Positions 32,550 to 37,520 of a stretch of 37,520 nt of DNA are shown piece after piece (the first letter of the stretch is position 1; the number at the start of each line of letters is the position of its first letter). The translations under genes and the position numbers were made by a program. The notes under the pieces were generated by a model. That model did not search any database and was not told where the DNA came from. It worked only from the letters and a program-made list of their open reading frames with translations. Source of the DNA: an uncultured Pseudomonadales bacterium (GTDB lineage: Bacteria; Pseudomonadota; Gammaproteobacteria; Pseudomonadales; Pseudohongiellaceae); assembly GCA_905478195.1 (NCBI GenBank), contig CAJQHM010000066.1, positions 1 to 37,520 on the forward strand, in the 5' to 3' direction.

Positions 32550-33161
32550 TTATTTGATGATAGAGCTTAGGAAAACATGCGCGACCTGTTGGGTTTGCTT
32601 TCGATATTCCGCCTTCGAACCGGCTTTCTTCTTAAGCCCGCCGATGGATGACAACAACAATTCGACGAATGTCTTGTAGCTCATAGGTGTATTCTTAAAG
32701 CTGACTTCTCCGGACTTATCTGCATCCTTGAGGAGTTTTGCGAGGGCCGCAATCAGCCTTGCATAGCCTTTACTCATGACATCTGTCGCCAGATTCATAT
32801 TTACATCTATCAGCTCAGCGCCATGGGGCGAGTTGGCAACAGGCTCGGTGTAGGTTTTCTCAAAAATCATTATCGCGTCAATGAAGCGGCTGCTCACACT
32901 TCCATCGCCTTCTAGAACGGCTTTGGCTTCTCTTAATGCCAGATCCAGACGGTAGGCTGCGAGTTCTTTGAATAGCTGTTCTTTGTTGTCGAACATCAGA
33001 TAGAGTGCGGGCCGGGAGATTCCGGCGGCCTGGGCTATGTCGTTCATCGTCGTGCGCTTGAAGCCATACTGGGCGAACACATCAGCCGTGGTGTCCAATA
33101 CGGCGTTCTTCTTCGCGCTTGCTCGCGCTGAGGGCTGCGTCGATTTCTTCATGGTTTGCAT
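32550..33161 (-). CDS. TetR-family transcriptional regulator
   Basis: About 203 residues. The helix-turn-helix is near the N-terminus: VFAQYGFKRTTMNDIAQAAGISRPALYLMFDNKEQLFKEL. This is a normal TetR N-terminal domain, with a ~140-residue ligand-binding part after it. I chose the ATG at 33161; ATG 33152 is also possible, and the frame runs open to a TTG at 33215. A -10-like TATTAT on the minus strand (33231-33236) lies inside the palindrome, which would fit an internal start and autorepression. It is divergent from the iron-sulfur and molybdoenzyme genes and probably represses them in response to their substrate. The ligand is unknown. Confidence 0.87.
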   Translation of the reverse strand: MQTMKKSTQPSARASAKKNAVLDTTADVFAQYGFKRTTMNDIAQAAGISRPALYLMFDNKEQLFKELAAYRLDLALREAKAVLEGDGSVSSRFIDAIMIFEKTYTEPVANSPHGAELIDVNMNLATDVMSKGYARLIAALAKLLKDADKSGEVSFKNTPMSYKTFVELLLSSIGGLKKKAGSKAEYRKQTQQVAHVFLSSIIK

Positions 33162-33216
33162 TCTATCTTCAATAGCATGTTTAGTCAGGTGGCCTGGGCC
33201 GGTTTTTATAGACAAT

Positions 33217-33262
33217 CTGACAATTACTGCATAATATGTCAGGAATTACAAAGTAATTTGAC
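33217..33262. promoter_or_regulatory. Two adjacent dyads, probable TetR operators
   Basis: The first dyad, 33217-33242, starts CTGACA and ends TGTCAG, with TGCA at the centre. Outer six pairs match and five inner pairs are mismatched or weak. The second, 33244-33258, is the perfect 15-base palindrome AATTAC-AAA-GTAATT. The outer TGAC/GTCA words are shared between them (33238-33241 and 33259-33262). Both lie in the 213 bases between the TetR gene and the iron-sulfur gene, the expected place for regulation of both. Confidence 0.55.
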
Positions 33263-33374
33263 CGGCTCGTAGTAAAAACGATTTCACGATGCGGACTTCT
33301 ATCGCTGAAATCGAGATAAAACACGTAGGTGGGCTGGTGATCGATTCCTTTCAAATTAATTGCTGGAGAAAGTA

Positions 33375-33893
33375 ATGAGTACTTCCTTTTGGGTGAATGG
33401 TGTTCAGCAGACGGTAGATGTAGATCCATCTAAGCCGCTGCTGTGGGTAATTCGTGAGCAACTCGGTCTCACCGGAACAAAATTTGGTTGCGGCATATCG
33501 CAGTGCGGCGCCTGTACTGTCCATATCGATGGGGCGGCGACGCGCTCGTGTGTCACGCCCATCTCAGATATCGAAGGCAAGCAGGTGACGACTATTGAAG
33601 GGCTGCGTTCGGCATCAGGTGAATTACATCCCTTGCAGCAGGCCTGGGTCGACCATCAGGTTCCGCAATGTGGCTACTGCCAATCGGGCCAGCTGATGTC
33701 TGCCTCAGCATTGCTCTCCAACAATCCCAATCCAACTGATGCTGATATAGATACGGCCATGCAGGGCAATATTTGCCGTTGTGGCATGTACGGGCGTATA
33801 CGCAGCGCTATCAAATCTGTCGATTCGGTGGGCATCGCGTCCAATACAGACGAGACATTGTTTTACAACGGAGCGGAGGTGAATCATGTCTAA
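33375..33893 (+). CDS. iorA: [2Fe-2S] subunit of molybdenum hydroxylase, IorA-like
   Basis: About 172 residues, the typical small subunit. The plant-type ferredoxin [2Fe-2S] site has C39, C44, C47 and C59 ([16 protein letters not shown]). The second [2Fe-2S] cluster site has C99, C102, C134 and C136 ([11 protein letters not shown] and [10 protein letters not shown]). It transfers electrons from the molybdenum centre to an acceptor. ATG at 33375 has GGAG six bases upstream, which is better than the upstream TTG at 33360. It has no signal peptide of its own. The stop codon is eight bases inside the next gene. The name is by family resemblance to isoquinoline 1-oxidoreductase; the substrate is unproven. 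Confidence 0.9.
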   Translation: MSTSFWVNGVQQTVDVDPSKPLLWVIREQLGLTGTKFGCGISQCGACTVHIDGAATRSCVTPISDIEGKQVTTIEGLRSASGELHPLQQAWVDHQVPQCGYCQSGQLMSASALLSNNPNPTDADIDTAMQGNICRCGMYGRIRSAIKSVDSVGIASNTDETLFYNGAEVNHV

Positions 33894-36150
33894 ATGGACC
33901 AGACGCGCATTTATAACAAGCGGTATCGTAGCCGGTGGTGGAGTCGTTGTTGGGATAGCCATGCGGCCCGGCAATCAGGTTAAGGACCTCGCGGCGAAGT
34001 TGGGCGATGATGGTGCCAATCTGGTACACACCTATGTCAAGATCGATAGTGACAATACGATCACAGCTATTATTCCACATTCTGAAATGGGTCAGGGTGT
34101 GCATACGGCACTAGGTCAGATGCTTGCAGAGGAGCTTGATGCCGATTGGGATCAGCTGAAGCTGGAGGAAGCACCAGCCATTGGCGAGTATGCTATGTAT
34201 GCAGCGGGGCGGCGCTACCTGCTGACAGGAATAGACTTTCCTAAACTGGTGATACCAACAGTTGACGGCATGATGATGCGTGTTGCCGATACGCTAAATA
34301 TGCAGATCACCGGCGGCAGTATGAGTGTTCGCACAACGGGTATCTTGGCGATGCGAACAGCTGGCGCAGCTACGAGACAACTGTTACAACAGGCTGCTGC
34401 AGAAGCTTGGGATGTACCGGTAGAGGAAATCGCTACCGAGAAGAGCCATCTTATTCATGCGGCATCTAATCGAAGAGAGCCCTATGCCTCCTTTGCTGCC
34501 GACGTCGCTGGAATGACGCCTTCCTATACGCCTACTTTTAAAGATCCGGCAGATTACAAAATTGTTGGCACCCATAAACCGCGACGAGATATTCCGGCTA
34601 AAGTAGATGGCTCGCTAAAATTCGCCATGGATGTACAGTTGCCCAATATGCTGTATGCGACCGTGGTTCGTTCCCCCGTACCCGGTGGCAGTGTAGTAGA
34701 GCTGGATGATAGCGTGGCGCGCTCCGTAGAGGGCGTGGTAGACGTTATAGTTATTCCTGCCACAACGGTTAGCAGCATGCTTGGAGATACCGTCTCCGCT
34801 GAAACAGTGGCTGTTGTCGCCGATAGTTATTGGTCCGCCAGTAAAGGGCTTAAAGAGCTGAAAGTGCAATGGAGTGAAGTGGGTTTTGAGACGGTCTCCA
34901 GCGATGGAATTTTTGAACAATTCAATCGCGATATTTCAGCCAGTGCTGAACGTCAGACTGACCATGTCCAGGGCGAAGCCAGTTCTGTTTTTGCCGGTGC
35001 GGCAAAAGTTGTTGATGCCGACTATCACGTGCCATTTCTGGCACACACCTGTATGGAGCCATTAAATGCAACCGCCGATGTTAGAACGGATAGCGCCGAA
35101 ATTTGGGTAGGCTGTCAGAACCCTCTGGGTTTTCGCAGAGATATTGCCGATTCGCTAGGCATGGACCCTGAGAAAGTCACTCTTCATAATCATTCCATGG
35201 GTGGCGGTTTTGGACGCAAGGCCCGTCCTGACTGGGCGCTTCAGGTGGCGCATCTAGCTAGAGAAGTGGGCAGGCCGGTGCAGCTCATCTGGTCACGAGA
35301 GGAAGACGTGCGCCAGGATTTCTACAGGCCTGCTGTGCAGAGTCGTTTTCGAGCCGCTTTCGATGCGCAGGACAATCTCCTGGCCTGGGAGAACACCTAC
35401 ACCAACAAGAATGAGCCGATCGAGGCGCCATTGATTCCTTACGCTATTCCGGCGCAGGATATCGGTTATGTGAGTAGTCCCGTGCATATACCTTTCGGAG
35501 CATGGCGCAGCGTCGATCACTCGCAACACGGCTTCTTTACCGAATCGTTTATTGATGAAGTGGCTAACGCGGCTGGCAAAGATTCCTTTGAATTTCGTGC
35601 CGAATTACTCAAAGACAGCCCGCGGCATTTAGCGGTTCTTAATAAAGCAGCAGAGGAAGCTCAGTGGAGCAGGCCATTGCCTGAAGGTAGCGGCCGAGGC
35701 ATCTCGCTGCAGGAGTCATTCGGCTCCCTAGTCGCACAGGTTGTCGAAGTTGCGGTGGTTGAGGGTGAGGTTTCCGTAGAGAGGGTAGTCGCGGTAATAG
35801 ATCCGGGGCTTGCGGTAGCTCCAGACGGCATAGCGGCGCAACTCGAATCCGGCATCATCTATGGCTTGACCGCAGCACTGCATGGCGAGATCACCATCGA
35901 GAAGGGTGCGGTGGTGCAAAGCAACTTTCATGACTACAAGGCAGTGCGGATGAATGAAGCGCCTAACATTGAGACGCATGTTATCAATAGTGGGCACGAT
36001 ATCGGTGGGGCTGGAGAGCCAGGCACGCCGGGTATTGCGCCAGCACTGATGAATGCCGTGTTCAATGCTACCGGCACTCGCGTGCGTCAATTACCATTGA
36101 GTCGTTTCGACCTTAATTATCAGGTTGAGGAGACGGGTGCGGTTGGATAA
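33886..36150 (+). CDS. iorB: Tat-exported molybdopterin-binding hydroxylase subunit, IorB-like
   Basis: 754 residues, the molybdenum subunit of the xanthine dehydrogenase/aldehyde oxidase family. The N-terminus has a twin-arginine signal (R6-R7 in [11 protein letters not shown]) and a hydrophobic core, so export by the Tat system is expected. Later signatures are [37 protein letters not shown] (pterin region) and [18 protein letters not shown], where the Glu of GEPG corresponds to the catalytic Glu of the family. The start ATG at 33886 overlaps the small-subunit gene by eight bases, implying coupled translation. Two subunits without a FAD subunit is the pattern of IorAB and some aldehyde oxidases. 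It is followed by a strong terminator. Confidence 0.92.
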   Translation: MSKWTRRAFITSGIVAGGGVVVGIAMRPGNQVKDLAAKLGDDGANLVHTYVKIDSDNTITAIIPHSEMGQGVHTALGQMLAEELDADWDQLKLEEAPAIGEYAMYAAGRRYLLTGIDFPKLVIPTVDGMMMRVADTLNMQITGGSMSVRTTGILAMRTAGAATRQLLQQAAAEAWDVPVEEIATEKSHLIHAASNRREPYASFAADVAGMTPSYTPTFKDPADYKIVGTHKPRRDIPAKVDGSLKFAMDVQLPNMLYATVVRSPVPGGSVVELDDSVARSVEGVVDVIVIPATTVSSMLGDTVSAETVAVVADSYWSASKGLKELKVQWSEVGFETVSSDGIFEQFNRDISASAERQTDHVQGEASSVFAGAAKVVDADYHVPFLAHTCMEPLNATADVRTDSAEIWVGCQNPLGFRRDIADSLGMDPEKVTLHNHSMGGGFGRKARPDWALQVAHLAREVGRPVQLIWSREEDVRQDFYRPAVQSRFRAAFDAQDNLLAWENTYTNKNEPIEAPLIPYAIPAQDIGYVSSPVHIPFGAWRSVDHSQHGFFTESFIDEVANAAGKDSFEFRAELLKDSPRHLAVLNKAAEEAQWSRPLPEGSGRGISLQESFGSLVAQVVEVAVVEGEVSVERVVAVIDPGLAVAPDGIAAQLESGIIYGLTAALHGEITIEKGAVVQSNFHDYKAVRMNEAPNIETHVINSGHDIGGAGEPGTPGIAPALMNAVFNATGTRVRQLPLSRFDLNYQVEETGAVG

Positions 36151-36176
36151 GCGCTAGAACGATTTGCTCTAGATTT

Positions 36177-36210
36177 AAAAAAGCCCCGGCCTGTTGGTCG
36201 GGGCTTTTTT
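36177..36210 (+). terminator. Strong rho-independent terminator after the molybdoenzyme operon
   Basis: GCCCCG (36183-36188) pairs with CGGGGC (36199-36204), extended inward by G-T and two C-G pairs to a TGTT loop. Six A precede and six T follow, so it can act in both directions and could also end the minus-strand beta-lactamase-like transcript. Confidence 0.9.
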
Positions 36211-36336
36211 ATTTGTATCAAGTTATTGTTCGGGAGACTGGGCAGAATTTCATTTGCCACCGGTCCAGGCGGAGGAACGCGGTATAAAAATTCACAACCC
36301 TCCCGCAATCAAATCACTTCGAGTTTTTTGCTTTGA

Positions 36337-37215
36337 TTATTGGTCCAGCTCCTGTGCTATGACACTCAGATAGGCTGTCTCCAATCTTTCGACGGCCTTG
36401 ATAAACCCCATCGGATCGACAAAGGTATCCGGGGTATAGGGACGACCTGGCGTGTACTTCTCATGCATATTGTACTGGCTGGCATGGGCGGATACCCAGA
36501 CATCCACGTCCATCTGTTTCTGCTTGTTATAGGTAGTGGCGAAATCTACCGCGACGCCTTCATAGGTCGGGTCAATAACGATATGTTTACCGGGGTTGAT
36601 GGTGCCCATGTTGGCGATGGCGACATCATAGGTTCGGTCATTCTCACTCACTTGAAAGCTGTAGCTGGAACTGCCTTCGGTGTGGCCCGGATGCTCATGC
36701 ACGGTGATGCTCAGATCGCCCAGGGTTATAACATCATCCTGCTCAATAATGCGATCGACCGATACCGGATCAAAAGATTCCCGTCCGCCGAAATGGGCGT
36801 CACTAAATCCACCATCTTGCAACACTCTAGCATCGGCAGGTGTGGCCCATACTTCGGCCCCGGTGAGCTGTTTAATCTCGGCCATTGCAGCGGTGTGATC
36901 CCAGTGCGCTTGCATGGTGAGCAAGATGCGCACATCTTCCAGGCGAAATCCCAAAGACTCGATGTTGTTACGTATATGTTCTGTGGAATCCGCCAACCCT
37001 GTATTGATGAGGATATGGCCTTCCTCGGATGTAATCAGAAATACACTGAGATCCAGCATGCCAACTCCGTATAGAGGACCGATGACACGAAATGCCGGAT
37101 AGGGCGTCACCCAGCCTTCGGGTGGAGATGATTGAGCGCTGGCCAGAGAAGAGATGAAGACAACGGTGCCAAGCAATGTTGTAAAGATAGATGATCTGAT
37201 GATTGAACTGTTCAT
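36337..37215 (-). CDS. Subclass B3 metallo-beta-lactamase-like protein (Gln first ligand)
   Basis: 292 residues with an N-terminal signal peptide (cleavage near A27), so periplasmic. The metallo-beta-lactamase fold is clear. The zinc site is Q102-A-H104-W-D106-H107, then H178 in HPGHTEGSSS and H244 in SAHASQY. These correspond to standard BBL positions 116, 118, 120, 121, 196 and 263. The first residue is Gln instead of the usual His, the arrangement known for the GOB-type (B3-Q) enzymes. The GHTEGS and SAHASQ context is that of class B3 enzymes and their relatives. True beta-lactamase activity is not proven; other B3-like hydrolases share the motif. It is transcribed toward the IorAB terminator. 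Confidence 0.85.
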   Translation of the reverse strand: MNSSIIRSSIFTTLLGTVVFISSLASAQSSPPEGWVTPYPAFRVIGPLYGVGMLDLSVFLITSEEGHILINTGLADSTEHIRNNIESLGFRLEDVRILLTMQAHWDHTAAMAEIKQLTGAEVWATPADARVLQDGGFSDAHFGGRESFDPVSVDRIIEQDDVITLGDLSITVHEHPGHTEGSSSYSFQVSENDRTYDVAIANMGTINPGKHIVIDPTYEGVAVDFATTYNKQKQMDVDVWVSAHASQYNMHEKYTPGRPYTPDTFVDPMGFIKAVERLETAYLSVIAQELDQ

Positions 37216-37520
37216 TGGTAATCCTCTGTGCGATTAACTATTATTTTTAGATGCTGCAGCGACTCTTTTCTTTCTAATTACTAGCCATCATAGGTATCTG
37301 TGCGGGCCCGTAGTAGGGGCCAATACTCACTGGAATGGGTTTAAATAGGAATGCCGTGAATAAGATCAAAGATACTATCTAGTCATTTTACTTTAGGCAA
37401 TGCTACTTTTATGTTAGCCGCCATCACCATGTCACTAGGGGCAGTTTGCATTGAATTTGCTCGAGGCATTGGCAGCAGGACTGCTGGCAGACTGCGGGCC
37501 GGAATCTACATTGAACTAAA
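37216..37520. other. Right-edge region without a clear gene
   Basis: 305 bases. A frame from ATG 37411 stays open to the window end (about 36 residues, starting MLAAITMSLGAV with a hydrophobic opening). This could be the beginning of a gene that continues outside, but there is no clear ribosome site, so I do not call it. The promoter of the beta-lactamase-like gene should also be here. Confidence 0.35.

Noticed and set aside
36340-37074. 244-codon open frame on the + strand
   Set aside because: Opposite the metallo-beta-lactamase-like gene, whose motifs and signal peptide are clear; the + strand frame shows no domain pattern.
37411-37520. Possible start of a gene running off the right edge
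   Set aside because: Only 36 codons are visible, without a clear ribosome site or recognisable motif.
1-37520. CRISPR arrays, insertion sequences, phage or defence genes
   Set aside because: No direct-repeat array, transposase, integrase or nuclease module was found on reading both strands.

Overview
The window reads as chromosomal DNA of a Gram-negative bacterium, most likely a gammaproteobacterium. The evidence is lipoproteins, a TonB-dependent receptor, a Tat-exported molybdoenzyme, a DbpA-type helicase with its rRNA-binding domain, a YbiT-type ABC-F protein and PutP. There are no rRNA or tRNA genes, insertion sequences, phage genes or CRISPR arrays. The base composition looks even throughout, so this is probably ordinary core plus accessory chromosome rather than an island. 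All assignments come from reading the sequence; no database search was run.

Layout. 1-2.6 kb: the end of a DUF393 (DCC) protein, a C-factor-like SDR and DbpA helicase. 2.7-5.9 kb: an amidase-signature lipoprotein and an exported M20 metallopeptidase on the minus strand. 6.5-7.7 kb: a CDP-alcohol phosphatidyltransferase followed by a cytidylyltransferase, which looks like a two-step polar-lipid headgroup pathway. 7.8-9.3 kb: several very small or unrecognised proteins (a lysine-rich 38-mer, a 44-aa membrane peptide, a membrane-anchored protein and a secreted three-repeat protein). 9.4-17.1 kb: an MFS carrier, a small lipoprotein, PutP, YbiT-like ABC-F and a TonB-dependent receptor. 17.4-25.9 kb: mostly unlinked enzymes, namely an HI0933 flavoprotein, a cupin, a hemolysin III/PAQR protein, a zinc-ribbon/Smr-like protein, a double-VOC protein, a DadA-like oxidoreductase and two divergent paralogous LCMT-family methyltransferases.

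26.2-32.3 kb: a complete five-gene peptide/nickel-type ABC importer operon (oppABCDF order). The last four genes overlap by 1-4 bases, which suggests translational coupling. Two features are unusual. The binding protein has an uncleaved-looking N-terminal membrane anchor. The OppC-type permease carries an extra periplasmic segment that looks like a fibronectin type III domain. 32.5-37.2 kb: a TetR regulator divergent from a two-subunit IorAB-type molybdenum hydroxylase, with dyad operators between them, then a strong terminator and a subclass B3 metallo-beta-lactamase-like protein with Gln in the first zinc-ligand position.

The most striking non-coding signal is a family of near-identical ~45-60 bp palindromes, four copies, each directly after a gene end. 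Three of them fill almost the whole gap between convergent genes and sometimes overlap the stop codons. They look like a dispersed REP/MITE-like element serving as a bidirectional terminator. Peptide and amino-acid use is a loose theme of the window (amidase, M20 peptidase, Opp importer, PutP, DadA-like enzyme), but these genes are not one operon.
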